A DNA stretch of 64,000 nt from Anomaloglossus baeobatrachus (GCF_048569485.1 NC_134364.1:130899789-130963788); one strand, 5' to 3'. Shown: positions 22,914 through 34,431, numbered from the stretch's first letter. The notes: generated by a model from the letters alone, not told the origin. A program made the numbers and translations.

Positions 22914-23890
22914 AGGGAACCTGTCCTGCTCCCCAAACGCTATAATCTGCCGGTTAATAGTGTTCCAAAGCTGCTTGGCCCCCACTTTGAATGTCCGGCT
23001 ACAGGGAGGAAATTAACTTTATTCCTCTCAGCAGCCTCCGGCTTTCAGTCTTGAAGGCGTGGCCTGTGCGGCTTCATTCACTGCTCAGTTCATAGTGAGC
23101 ATCTTCTTTAACCACGCCTCGACAATGACTGACAGCCGGCTCAGCAGTGTATCAGTATAAAGTCTGCTCTCAGTCATTGCAAGGACGCAGTGACAACCGT
23201 TAATTGCTATGTCCTGAGCAGTGACTGAAGCCACAGCAGCCACGCCTTTGTGACTAACAGTCGGCTCAGCAGTGTATCAGTATAGAGTCTGCTGTCAGTC
23301 AGTGCCAGGACGCAGTTACAACCGCCACTCGCTATGTCCTGAACAGTGACTGAAGCTGCACTGGCCATGCCTCTGTGACTGACAGCCGGCTCAGTAGTGT
23401 ATCAGTATAGTTTGCTGTCAGTCAGTGCTGCGGTACACTTAAAGCTGCACTCACTATGCTCTGATAATGACTGAAGCCGCATCGGCTACGCCTCTGTGAC
23501 TGACAGCCGGCTCAGTAGTATATCAATATAAAGTCTGCTGTCAGTCAGTGCTGGGATGCAGTTACAACCGCCACTCACTATGCCCTGAGCAGTGACTGAA
23601 GCTGCATCGGCTACACCTCTGTGACTGACAGCTGGCTCAGTAGTGTATCGGTATTGAGTCTGCTTTCAGTCAGTGCCAGGATGCAGTTACACTCGCACTC
23701 GTTATGTCCTGATCAGTGACTGAAGCCTCGCCGTCTATGCCTCTGTGACTGAAAGCCAGATGCTGTTGAGAGGAATAAAGTTAGTATCCTCCCAGTAGCC
23801 GGGCATTCAGAGCGGGGGCTGGGCAGCTTTGGAACGCTATGAGCCCCATATCTGCAGGTTAATAGCATTTGGGAATGTGATGGGTTCCCT
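22914..23890. mobile_element. piggyBac-like MITE in intron 1, with internal 127-bp repeats
   Basis: The ends AGGGAACCTGTC and GATGGGTTCCCT are inverted repeats of about 140 bp (both contain TATTCCTCTCA/GAGAGGAATA words and an inverted GGCTTTCAGTC). The right flank is TTAA (23891-23894); the left flank is TTAC, one change from TTAA. Between the ends, about five tandem copies of a 127-bp unit (with ACTGACAGCCGGCTCAG and CAGTATAGAGTCTGC) run from about 23120 to 23750. No transposase. It starts only 108 bp after the exon 1 donor. Confidence 0.7.
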
Positions 23891-23894
23891 TTAA

Positions 23895-24312
23895 GCACAT
23901 TTCTTCAGCAAAAACTGATCACTGTTCCTAGTTTAGATGAGTAAATTGGCACAAATCTAGAGGGATCAGTTGAAGGGGCTAGCCTCTACTGGACAGACCT
24001 TGTTTAATGTCCTTAATGTGCCTTGGGGAAAAACTAACTAAACTATGGACTGGGCCTGACATTGTGTAGGTGATGTGCACGGCCACTAAGGGACTTCAGC
24101 ATTGTGACGTCTAGGAGATGATCCGGGAGGTAAGGGGGTGTCTAGTAGCAGCAGCAGCAGCCAATGCTGCTGGTTTGGAGTGAGGTGATGGACACGTCTG
24201 CCATACTCCGGTGAGTGCAGGGGACATGAGCGGTGCAGACGCCTCTACTGTCAGGTACTTTTCACCAGGGCTCTCCATGGTTGTAGAGAAGACCTTTCTG
24301 GAAGGACTAAGT
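23895..24312. other. Intron 1, unique sequence
   Basis: No gene, repeat unit or splice-flanked frame recognised. A short GCA run lies near 24150. Confidence 0.5.
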
Positions 24313-24512
24313 CTAGGTTCACACATTGCGTTTTTTTGACGCTGCGTTTTTGTGCGTTTTTTTGCGGCAAAAAACGCATTCGCGTTTTGCTGCGTTTTTG
24401 CTCACTGCGTCTTTATGCGTTTTTTATCAGTGAACAATGCCATTAAAGATTGTTGAAAAAAAAAAAAAAGGTCTGATGTCATTTCCTTCTTCAATATGTT
24501 CTTCATTCTCCA

Positions 24513-26316
24513 CTAGAGTATGCAGGAGAGCAGACAGCTGCAGAACTACAAGGCTCAGCATGCTGCATCCAGGACTGTATGCTGGAGGGAGAGTCAGGGG
24601 GAGCAGACCTACAAGGCTCAGCATACTCCATCCACTAGTGTATGCTGGAGGGAGAGTCAGGGGGAGCAGACCTACAAGGCTCAGCATACTTCACTAGTGT
24701 ATGCAGGAGAGTAGACAGCAGCTGCAGAACTACAAGGCTCAGCATCCTCCATCCAGGACTGTATGCTGGAGGGTGAGTCAGGGGGAGCAGAACTACAAGG
24801 CTCAGCATACTCCATCCACTAGTGTATGCAGGAGAGTAGACAGCAGCTGCAGAACTACAAGGCTCAGCATGCTGCATCCAGGACTGTATGCTGGAGGGTG
24901 AGTCAGGGGGAGCAGACCTACAAGGCTCAGCATACTCCATCCACTAGTGTATGCTGGAGGGAGAGTCAGGGGGAGCAGACCTACAAGGCTCAGCATACTT
25001 CACTAGTGTATGCAGGAGAGTAGACAGCAGCTGCAGAACTACAAGGCTCAGCATCCCCCATCCAGGACTGTATGCAGGAGGGAGAGTCAGGGGGAGCAGA
25101 CCTACAAGGCTCAGCATCCTCCATCCACTAGTGTATGCAGGAGAGCAGACAGCAGCTGCAGAACTACAAGGCTGAGCATGCTGCATCCAGGACTATGCTG
25201 GAGGGAGAGGCAGGGGGAGCAGACCTACAAGGCTCAGCATACTCTATCCACTAGTGGATGCAGGAGAGCAGACAGCAGCTGCAGAACTACAAGGCTCAGC
25301 ATTCTCCATCCAGGACTGTATGCTGGAGGGAGAGTCAGGGGGAGCAGACCTACAAGGCTCAGCATACTACATCCACTAATGTATGCAGGAGAGCAGACAG
25401 CAGCTGCAGAACTACAAGGCTCAGCATGCTGCATCCAGGACTGTATGCTGGAGGGAGAGTCAGGGGGAGCAGACCTACAAGGCTCAGCATACTTCACTAG
25501 TGGATGCAGGTGAGTAGACAGCAGCTGCAGAACTACAAGGCTCAGCATCCTCCATCCAGGACTGTATGCAGGAGGGAGAGGCAGGGGGAGCAGAACTAGA
25601 AGGCTCAGCATACTACATCCACTAATGTATGCAGGAGAGCAGACAGCAGCTGCAGAACTACAAGGCTCAGCATGCTGCATCCAGGACTATGCTGGAGGGA
25701 GAGTCAGGGGGAGCAGACCTACAAGGCTCAGCATACTCTATCCACTAGTGGATGCAGGAGAGCAGACAGCAGCTGCAGAACTACAAGGCTCAGCATTCTC
25801 CATCCAGGACTGTATGCTGGAGGGAGAGTCAGGGGGAGCAGACCTACAAGGCTCAGCATACTACATCCACTAATGTATGCAGGAGAGCAGACAGCAGCTG
25901 CAGAACTACAAGGCTCAGCATGCTGCATCCAGGACTGTATGCTGGAGGGAGAGTCAGGGGGAGCAGACCTACAAGGCTCAGCATACTTCACTAGTGGATG
26001 CAGGTGAGTAGACAGCAGCTGCAGAACTACAAGGCTCAGCATCCTCCATCCAGGACTGTATGCAGGAGGGAGAGGCAGGGGGAGCAGAACTAGAAGGCTC
26101 AGCATACTACATCCACTAATGTATGCAGGAGAGCAGACAGCAGCTGCAGAACTACAAGGCTCAGCATGCTGCATCCAGGACTATGCTGGAGGGAGAGTCA
26201 GGGGGAGCAGACCTACAAGGCTCAGCATACTCTATCCACTAGTGGATGCAGGAGAGCAGACAGCAGCTGCAGAACTACAAGGCTCAGCATCCTCCATCCA
26301 GGACTGTATGCAGGAG
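24513..26316. repeat. 123-bp two-part tandem array
   Basis: The unit consists of two related halves that both contain CTACAAGGCTCAGCAT: one with GCAGGAGAGCAGACAGCAGC upstream and one with GGAGGGAGAGTCAGGGGGAG upstream. About 15 units. A higher-order copy of 494 bp (four units) is seen, with 25234-25680 repeated essentially unchanged at 25728-26174. The open frames here are repeat artefacts. Confidence 0.93.
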
Positions 26317-27032
26317 TTTTTTGCCCCCCAAAAAAATGACGTGGGCTTCGCCATATTTTTGTATGCTAGCCGGGTACAGCAGGCAGGTACGGGCTGCCCC
26401 CAACCCCCAGCTGCCTATTTGTACCCGGCTGGGAGCCAAAAATATAGGGAAGCACTTTTTTTTTTTTATTTCATGAATTTCATGAAATAATTAAAAAAAA
26501 AAAATGATGTGAGCTTTGCCTAATTTTTGAGTCCAGCCAGGTACAACTAGGCAGCTGGGGATTGGAATATACAGTGCAGGGTGCCCATGCTTTCTGGGCA
26601 CCCCCGCTGCGAATTGCAGTCTGCAGCCACCCCAGAAAATGGCGCTTTCATAGAAGCGCCATCTTCTGGCGCTGTATGCAACTCTTCCAGCTGCCCCGGT
26701 GACGGGTGGCTCTCTGGGTAATAATGGGGTTAGGGCTAGCTGTATATTATCAGCTGGCCCTAAGCCTGAAATTCATGGTGTCACGCCAATATTAGGCATG
26801 GCCACCATGAATTTCTAGTAAAGATAAAAAAAAACACAGAAAAATATTTTTATTAGAAATAAAACACAACAGAATTAGTGACTCCATCTTTATTGAAATA
26901 AAGAACCCCCCCTCCGCAGTAATCCTGGGTCAAGGGTCCCGCGCCGTCCAATCCGGATCCAATATCATCTGATCGGTTTGCTGGAAGGCAAAGTGATCAG
27001 ATGGTGTGTCAGGTTCAAGGACGTAGATCACA

Positions 27033-27425
27033 GGGTAGATGAGGAAAAATGGGTTTAATGCTGCGCTAAAAAACCACAAATCCAGGAGGTGCGATGAAAT
27101 CATTTCCTTTATTTTCACGAGTCAACGCGTTTCGAAGGCATGCCTTCGAAACGCGTTGACTCGTGAAAATAAAGGAAAGGATTTCATCACACCTCCTGGA
27201 TTTGTGGTTTTTTAGCGCAGCATTAAACCCGTTTTTCCTCATCTACCCTGTGCTCTACATTTTTCATCGGGGCTGCGGCTGACCACCTTATGCACTTTCT
27301 GCCTAAATGCTTGGAAAGGAGTTGTGCCTGTCACAACTGTAACAGGTCAGGACCTGTCCCTTTACGTACATCCCCTTGTCTACCAGATAAGACCCTATTT
27401 TGCGCTTCTCTCCTCCACAGCTCTC
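27033..27425. mobile_element. Fold-back retroposon-like element A
   Basis: A near-perfect palindrome (27031-27251, arms about 110 bp, no spacer) is followed by a 174-bp tail. The insertion is flanked by a direct repeat, CAGGTTCAAGGACGT at 27010-27024 and 27426-27440 (extending to ATCACA with one or two mismatches). The apex is CGAAGGCATGCCTTCG, flanked by GAAACGCGTTGACTCG. A target duplication above 15 bp fits target-primed insertion, not a TIR transposase. Element B at 40770-41712 has the same design and apex motif. Confidence 0.6.
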
Positions 27426-28472
27426 CAGGTTCAAGGACGTGAATCACATGAGACAGCAGCTGATTGTATAAAAGCCGTTTATACAATCAGCAGATGCATC
27501 AGTTCCAAAAAAAAAAAATACTTATGTGCTGATTACCGGCAGCTCCTGGAGCGAGTCTGATCCTGTCCGATCGCTGCAGGAGCTGCCGGTAATCAGGGAT
27601 AAAGTCTCCTAACGGCATCAGCTGATAGGTGAAGCCGGCCGGGCGCCGGCGTCACCGCGAGACTTACGATCAGCTGGTTCGTCAGGTGACTGCATCAGGT
27701 GATCAGCGCCAGGTCCTGCATCCATTGCACGTACCCGGGGACACTGCACACAGCCGGAGCGGCGGTACCGGGAGAGGAGCTGGGAGCGGGCATGGCACCG
27801 GGAGTCTGCAGACACGTGAGTATGACATTTTTTTCGCCTGTTCACTTTTGTTTTTGCAGCTGCCTCCACCTCCCGCCCAGACATGGCGCCGCACCGGAGC
27901 TGACATGCACAGGACTGGAGGTGGACGCAGCGGTGACGGTACTGGGAGGATTCACGCTTCTGTGTTTACTGACAGAAGGAATCCTCTTCCTGTACACGTC
28001 ACTTTTCTACCCACCCCTTGCGTTTATAGCTGCGTTTTTAGTAATAAAAATGCACTAAAATGCAGCTATATTTGCAATTTGCGTTTTTCATTGCGTTTTT
28101 GAACATCTCATTGCACTCAATGGGTGGAAAACGCAGTGAAAAACGCAAAAATAATTGACATGCTGCGTTTTTATGGCACCACAAAAACGCAGCCAAATAA
28201 AAAACGCTGTGTGCAGACAGCAAAAATGAAAACTCATAGACTTTGCTGGGGAAGCGAAGTCATGCAGTTTTCTGAGCAAAAACGCACCCGAAAAACACGC
28301 AAAAATGCAGCGAAAAACGCACTGTGTGAACTTACCCGAAAGGTCCGTTCACATTAGATGATGTGAGGCACTAAACAATCAGCACGTTGTCTTCTGATGT
28401 CCTTTAATAGACTGTACTCTCTATCTGTAATTAGCATTTAACACCTCTATGTTGTTGTTTCTTCTATTTCAG

Positions 28473-28541
28473 TGATAGATTTAAGCACTGGGAAGACCGT
28501 GCCGGGAGCAAAGCTGTTTCTCGGACATGTTATTCTGAAAG
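28473..28541 (+). CDS. exd1: exd1 coding exon 2
   Basis: A TTTCTATTTCAG acceptor precedes 28473 and a GTAATA donor follows 28541. The 69-bp exon is phase 1 at both ends: the last base of exon 1 plus TG makes valine, then IDLSTGKTVPGAKLFLGHVI and LK. The family has the same block, with a conserved TG-K-x-x-PG-x-K-x-F-x-GHEI pattern that closes the Lsm-like domain. Here the usual HEI reads HVI. Intron 1 is 5.7 kb and largely made of two DNA elements; a Helitron-like element starts 18 bp after the donor. Confidence 0.88.
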
Positions 28542-28558
28542 GTAATACGAGATATATA

Positions 28559-29788
28559 TCTATATATATAATTGCCTTATTCTGTCTGTCTGTCTGTCTT
28601 GCTCCAAAACTGTGTCCTTACGGTGACACAAAGCTGATTGGCCGCTGGGCTCGCCATGGCCCCGCCCCCCGCACGGATTGGCCGCTCGCCTCGGCTCCGC
28701 CCCCCCACGGATTGGTCGCTCGCCTCGGCCTGGCCCCGCCCTCCGCATGGATTGGCCACTCGCCCCGGCCCTCCGCACGCATCGCCAGACATAACCTTGC
28801 GCTGCTGGGATCCTGACGGAGCCGGTGAACGCTGGTAACCATTATACACATCGGGTAACTAAGGTCCCTTAGTTACCCGATGTGTATCATCGTTACCAGC
28901 GTACACCGGCTCCCGGTACACATGTGCAGGGAGCCGGCATTATACTCCTCTCCCCCCAGGACTACTCCTCCTATTATAGTCCTCCTATTATACTCCTCTC
29001 TGAGTATAATAGGAGAACTATTGCAGCATGTGGGATGTAGCACGATGGGGGGTGCGCAGCATGGGGGATGGAGCACGATGGGGAGTGCGCAGCATGGAGG
29101 ATGGAGCACGATGGGGAGTGCGCAGCATGGGGGATGGAGTACGATGGGGGGTGCGCAGCATCGGGGATGGAGCACGATGGGGAATGCGCAGCATAGGGGA
29201 TGGAGCACGATGGGGGGGTGGGCAGCATGGGGGATGGGGCACGATGTGGGGTGCGCAGCATGGGGGATGGGGCACGATGGGGGGTGCGCAGCATGGGGGA
29301 TGGAGCACGATGGGAGGTGCACACCTCCCCCCAACACACACACACAACACACCACACACACACTGGGAACCACAAACACCGCCCTACACAGACACCCACA
29401 CACACAGACAACGCCGCACACACACAACACCCAACACACAAACACCGCGCCATACATAAATATACGCACATACCGCACAACACACACATTGCACAAAACA
29501 TACCTCCCCCCAAAACACACCACACCCACACAAACTGCGCAACACACACACACACACAACGCTACAGACACACAGCGCTCCACAAACAACGCAACACACA
29601 TACAACACCGCTCTCACCCCCCGCCACACCCAGACAACACCCAGAACATGTACAGCCCCTACACAAACACTTGGTAACTACACACAACAACATCTATATA
29701 TATATATATATATAACAAAAATCATACATTAACTACACAATACGTAAATTCTAGAATACCCGATGCGTAGAATCGGGCCACCTTCTAG
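28559..29788 (+). mobile_element. Non-autonomous Helitron-like element, copy 1
   Basis: The element begins TCTATATATATAATTGCC after an A and ends with a hairpin (CCCGATGCG TAGAATCGGG) followed nine bases later by CTAG and T, the 3' signature of Helitrons (hairpin, CTRR, T). No inverted ends or target duplication. Inside are a 70-bp hairpin (28848-28920, arms GGTAACNATTATACACATCG type), a GC-rich start with three ATTGGC/TTGGCC blocks, about nine copies of a 33-bp unit (GCGCAGCATGGGGGATGGAG, 29030-29315) and CA-rich sequence. No Rep/helicase coding. Confidence 0.7.
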
Positions 29789-29812
29789 TATATATATATA
29801 CATACATACATA

Positions 29813-31032
29813 CAGTGCCTTGCCAAAGTAACAATTGTGAAGATGAACAAAATTTATTGCTTATTTTATACTTTTATAAAAAATAACTGAAAATATTATT
29901 CATCCCCTTTAAGCTTGAGGTTGGATGGAGATCGTTTGTGAACAGCAGTTTTCAGCTCTTTCCACAGATTCTCGATTGGGTTCAGGTCTGGACTGTGACT
30001 TGGCCATTCTCACACCTGGATACGGTTATTTGTGAACCATTCCATTGTAGATTTTGCTTTATGTTTGGGATCATTGTCTTGTTGGAAGACAAATCTCCGT
30101 CCCAGTCTCAGGTCTTTTGCAGACTCCAACAGGTTTTCTTCAAGAATGGTCCTGTATTTGGCTCCATCCATCTTCCCATCAATTTTAACCATCTTCTCTG
30201 TCCTTGCTGAAGAAAAGCAGACCCAAACCATGATGCTGCCACCACCAAACTTTAAACAACACTTTTTATGGATATCTTTGAGAAATGGCTTTCTCCTTGC
30301 CACTCTTCCATAAAGGCCAGATTTGTGCAGTGTACGACTGATTGTTGTGCTATGGACAGACTCTCCCACCTCAGCTGTAGATCTCTGCAGTTCATCCAGA
30401 GTGATCATGGGCCACTTGGCTGCATCTCTGATCAGTCTTCTCCTTGTGTGAGATGACAGTTTGGATGGACGGCCGGGTCTTGGTAGATTTGCAGTGATAT
30501 GATTCTCCTTCCATTTCAATATGATCGCTTGCACAGTGCTCCTTGAGATGTTGAAAGTTGTGGAAATCTTTTTGTAACCAAATCCGGCTTTAAACTTCTC
30601 CACAACAGTATCACGGACCTGCCTGTTGTGTTCCTTGGTCTTCATGATGCTGTCTGCGCTTTACACAGAACCCTGAGACTATCACAGAGCAGGGGCATTA
30701 TACGGAGACTTGATTACACACAGGGGCTTATATTTATCATCATCAGTCATTTAGGACAACATTGGATCATTCACAGATCCTCAATCAACTTCTGGAGGGC
30801 GTTTGCTGCACTGAAAGTAAAGGGGATGAATAATATTGCACGCTCCAATTTTCAGTTATTTACTTTTTATAAAAGTTTAAAATAAGCAATAAATATCATT
30901 CATCTTCACAATTGTGTCACTTGTTGTAGATTCTTCACCAGAACATTAACATTTTTTTCTTTATGTTTGAAGCCTGAAATGTGGGAAAAGGTTGAAAAAT
31001 TCAAGGGGGCCGAATACTTTCATAAGGCACTG
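29813..31032 (-). mobile_element. Tc1-like transposon, internally deleted
   Basis: Ends CAGTGCCTTGCCAAAGTA and TACTTTCATAAGGCACTG are inverted repeats flanked by TA (29811-29812, 31033-31034). The minus-strand frame 30645-30010 starts MKTKEHNRQV and has the paired helix-turn-helix region (STVQAIILKWKENH, GRPSKLSSHTRRRL), then jumps from FLKDIHKKC to LKFGGGSIMVW, so the first catalytic aspartate region is deleted. FQQDNDPKH carries the second D. A stop follows NNRIQV; the SPDLNPIE motif with the catalytic E lies in the same frame beyond it, near 29980. It cannot encode active transposase. Confidence 0.9.
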
Positions 31033-31038
31033 TATGTA

Positions 31039-31957
31039 CAGTACAGACCAAACGTTTGGACACACCTTCTCATTCAAAGAGTTTTCTGACTCTAAAAATT
31101 GTAGATTCACATTGAAGGCATCAAAACTATGAATTAACACATGTGGAATGAGATACTTAAAGTGTGAAACAGCTGAGAATATGTCTTATATTCTAGGTTC
31201 TTCACAGTCGCCACCTTTTGCTTTGATTACTGCTTTGCACACTCTTGGCATTCTCTTGATGAGCTTCAAGAGGTAGTCACCGGAAATGGTTTTCCAACAG
31301 TCTTGAAGGAGTTCCCAGAGATGCTTAGCACTTGTTGGCCCTTTTGCCTTCACTCTGTGGTCCAGCTCACCCCAAACCATCTCGATTGGGTTCAGGTCTG
31401 GTGACTGTGGAGACCAGGTCATCTGGCGTAGCACCCCATCACTCTTCTTAGTCACATAGCCCTTACACAGCCTGGAGGTGTGTTTGGGGTCATTGTCCTG
31501 TTGAAAAATAAATGATGGTCCAACTAAACGCAAACCGGATGGAATAGCATGCCGCTGCAAGATGCTGTGGTAGCCATGCTGGTTCAGTATACCTTAAATT
31601 TTGAATAAATCCCCAACAGTGTCACCAGCAAAGCACCCCCACACCATCACACCTCCTCCTCCATGCTTCACGGTGGGAACCAGCCATGTAGAGTCCACTC
31701 GTTCACCTTTTCTACAAAGACACGGTGGTTGGATCCAAAGATCTCAAATTTGGACTCATCAGACCAAAGCACAGATTTCCACTGGTCTAATGTCCATTCC
31801 TTGTGTTCTTTAGCCCAAACAAGTCTCTTCTGCTTGTTGCCTGTCCTTAGCAGTGGTTTCCTAGCAGCTATTTTACCATGAAGGCTGCTGCACAAAGTCT
31901 CCTCTTAACAGTTGTTCTAGAGATGAGAAGGTGTGTCCAAACTTTTGGTTAGTACTG
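31039..31957 (-). mobile_element. Tc1-like transposon, second family, truncated inside
   Basis: Ends CAGTACAGACCAAACGTTTG and the inverse AACTTTTGGTTAGTACTG lie between TA dinucleotides. The minus strand encodes the catalytic half only: VLWSDESKFEIFG (first D) in the frame 31895-31668, then, after a frame change, [13 protein letters not shown] (second D) and [18 protein letters not shown] (E of DD34E) in 31560-31186. The N-terminal DNA-binding domains are deleted. It sits 6 bp from the previous Tc1 element, in a TATG-rich stretch that offers many TA targets. Confidence 0.9.
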
Positions 31958-31984
31958 TATATGTATGTATGTACAGTGTATGTG

Positions 31985-32458
31985 TGAGTGTGTATGTCCG
32001 CTAAAGGAATTTGCACCGTCGCATTTACAATCACGAAATTTTGCACAGACGCTCCATGTGACTCAGGGAACGTCATAGACTATGTTTTGACGGGAAAATT
32101 GAACCCTGCACTTTACAGTTACTATCCAAAATCCTGCCTCCATTAAACTGAATACAGGCTATTAATAGCAACTATCAGTGGTTGCTATAGGAAGTGTTAG
32201 TATAAGAAGCTTATGTGTGAGGTAATATGATGTCAGTGGAGAGACTGATAGAGAGAGACGGCCCGGGCAAAGAGATGGACAGACAGACATATAGAGACAG
32301 ACACAAAGATAGAGAGAGGCAAACAGACACCGAGATGGAGACAAACTGATACAAATACAGACCGAGACATAGACACAGAGAGACAGAGACATAGACACAG
32401 ACAGAGACTGGGAGAGAGACAGTTACTATCTCGGGCATCGCCCGGGTACTACAGCTAG
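31985..32458 (+). mobile_element. Helitron-like 3' end, different family
   Basis: The block ends with the hairpin CGGGCATCGCCCG (32432-32444), then GGTACTACAGCTAG before T, again the Helitron 3' arrangement. Upstream are GCTAAAGGAATTTGCACCG and a run of GACAGAGACA-type simple sequence. I could not identify a TC 5' terminus; the start is placed where the TGTG-rich simple sequence ends. Confidence 0.55.
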
Positions 32459-32470
32459 TATGTCTGTGTG

Positions 32471-32501
<31 letters not shown>

Positions 32502-32528
32502 TATATATATATATATATATATAATATA
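32459..32528. repeat. TATG and TA microsatellites
   Basis: About seven GTAT units followed by about a dozen TA units, between two Helitron-like 3' ends. Confidence 0.9.
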
Positions 32529-34431
32529 CTAGAAGGTGGCCCGATTCTAACGCATCGGGTATTCTAGAATTTATTGTGTAGTTAATGTATGATTTTTGTT
32601 ATATATATAGATGTTGTTGTGTGTAGTTGCCAAGGGTTTGTGTAGGGCTGTAAATGTTCTGGGTGTTGTCTGGGTGTGGGGGGGGGTGAGAGCGGTGTTG
32701 TATGTGTGTTGCGTTGTGTGTGTTGCGTTGTTTGTAGATCGCTGTGTGTCTGCAGCGTTCTGTGTGTGTGGTGCTGTGTGTGTTGCGCGGTTTGTGTGGG
32801 TGTGGAGTGCGTGTGTCTGTTTTGGGGGAGGTATGTTTTGTGCAGTGTGTGTGTTGCGCGGTATGTGCGTATATTTGTGTATGCCGTGGTGTTTGTGTGT
32901 TGGGTGTTGTGTGTGTGCGGCGTTGTCTGTGTGTGGGTGTCTGTGTAGGGCGGTGTTTGTGGTTCCCAGTGTGTGTGTGGTGTGTTGTGCGGTGCGCGAG
33001 TGGCGCTGTGTGTGTGTTTTGGGGGAGGTGTGCACCCACATCGTGCTCCATCCCCCATGCTGCGCACCCCCTATTGTACTCCATCCCCCATGCTGCGCAC
33101 CCCCCATCGTGCTCCATCCCCCATGCTGCGCACCCCCCATCGTGCTCCATCCCCCATGCTGCGCACCCCCATCGTGCTCCATCCCTCATGCTGCGCACTC
33201 CCATCGTGCTCCATCCCCCATGCTGCGCACTCCCATCGTGCTCCATCCCCCATGCTGCGCACTCCCATCGTGCTCCATCCCCCATGCTGTGCACTCCCAT
33301 CGTGCTCCATCCCCCATGCTGCGAAGTCCCCATCGTGCTCCACAGTCACACATCAGACAGTATACACGCACACATGTGATCGCATACACTCACACCCCAC
33401 TTCTCCCTGTGCCCTCCGGTGGGAGGTCCCAGCAGCTGTGCTGCACGCCGTGCTCCTCTGCCTTCTGCCGACACGCACACATCCGATCGCATACACGCAC
33501 ACATCCGATCGCATACACGCACACACACACTGACGATATCGCACATACGCGCTCACACACTCACAACATCCGGAGATACCACATGCTTCTGGCCATGTGA
33601 TCTTCTGGCAGGTCCTGGAAGGTCACTGCACGCACAGTATCGCCGCCGAGAAGTAAGCGATATCACTGGATGTTGTGAGTGTGTGGATGCGATCTGATGT
33701 GTGTGTGAGAGTGAGTGAGTGTGATCTGATGTGTGTGTGTCCTTTCTTATGTGTGTGCGTGTGTGTGTGTGTGTTCCGCCGCTGCAGGACCTTAATGCGC
33801 TCACCTGCTCCCGGTCGGCGTCTTGTGAGTATGATCGGGGGTCTTCTGTCTTCTCTCTTCTGGGGGTGCCCGCTGCCTATAATGAAGTGTCCTGCAGTGT
33901 CTTTAACTCTTTCACCGCTGCATGACACTTCATTATTGACCGCAGCGTATGCCGGCTCCCTGCACATGTGTACCGGGAGCCGGTGTTCGCTGGTAACCAT
34001 GATACACATCGGGTAACTAAGGGAAGCGGTTCCTATAGTTACGCGATGTGTATCATGGTTACCAGCGTACACCGGCTCCGTCACGATCCCAGCATCGCAA
34101 GGTTATATCCGCCGGGGGCGGGGCCGAGTGTGCCAACGTGTGGCGGGGGCGAGCGGGCGAGGAGTCAGCGTATGCCGGCTCCCTGCACATGTGTACCGGG
34201 AGCCGGTGTACGCTGGAGAGGGCGATGTGTGCGGAGGGCCGGGGCGAGTGGCTAATCCATGCGGGGGGTGGGGCCAGGCCGAGGCGAGCGGCCAATCCGT
34301 GGGGGGGCGGGGCCAGGGCGAGCCCAGTGGCCAATCCGACAGTTGTCACTTTTATGACACTGTCACGGTGACACAATTTTGGAGCAAGACAGACAGACAG
34401 ACAGACAGAATAAGGCAATTATTTATATAGA
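32529..34431 (-). mobile_element. Non-autonomous Helitron-like element, copy 2 (inverted)
   Basis: This is a longer copy of the family at 28559-29788, in opposite orientation. Its minus-strand 5' end TCTATATAAATAATTGCC is at 34431, and its 3' end has the hairpin and CTAG at 32532-32529. It shares the internal hairpin (about 33990-34065), the GATGGAGCACGATGGG repeat in inverse form (33035-33345, about 10 copies) and GT-rich sequence. About 600 bp near 33350-33950 have no counterpart in copy 1. No Helitron protein is encoded; the long GT/CA-rich frames are artefacts. Confidence 0.7.

Larger units (their letters stand above)
24313..28337. mobile_element. Composite hAT-like DNA element in intron 1
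   Basis: Imperfect inverted ends of roughly 100 bp frame a 4-kb block: the left end reads CTAGGTTCACACATTGCG and continues with repeated GCGTTTTT words, and the right end reads CGCACTGTGTGAACTTACCC, preceded by AAAAACGC words. The interior carries the 123-bp array (24513-26316), a TA-rich and palindromic part with GTACCCGGCTGGGAGCC, a fold-back insertion (27033-27425) and a GC-rich part without a transposase. Terminal GTTCACAC motifs are frequent in non-autonomous hAT elements, but no clear 8-bp target duplication is visible, so the class is tentative and the 26317-27032 segment may be another element. Confidence 0.5.

Noticed and set aside
27629-28102. A 157-codon frame in intron 1
   Set aside because: It lies in the GC-rich interior of the composite hAT-like element; a second frame over the same bases is equally open and no domain is visible.
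28880-29715. Proteins of 265 and 171 codons rich in histidine and threonine
   Set aside because: They follow CA-dinucleotide stretches and a 33-bp repeat in a Helitron-like element; frames on both strands are equally open.
28559-34431. One large foldback transposon spanning the two inverted copies
   Set aside because: Each copy has its own complete Helitron-like 5' and 3' ends, so two independent insertions explain the inverted arrangement better.
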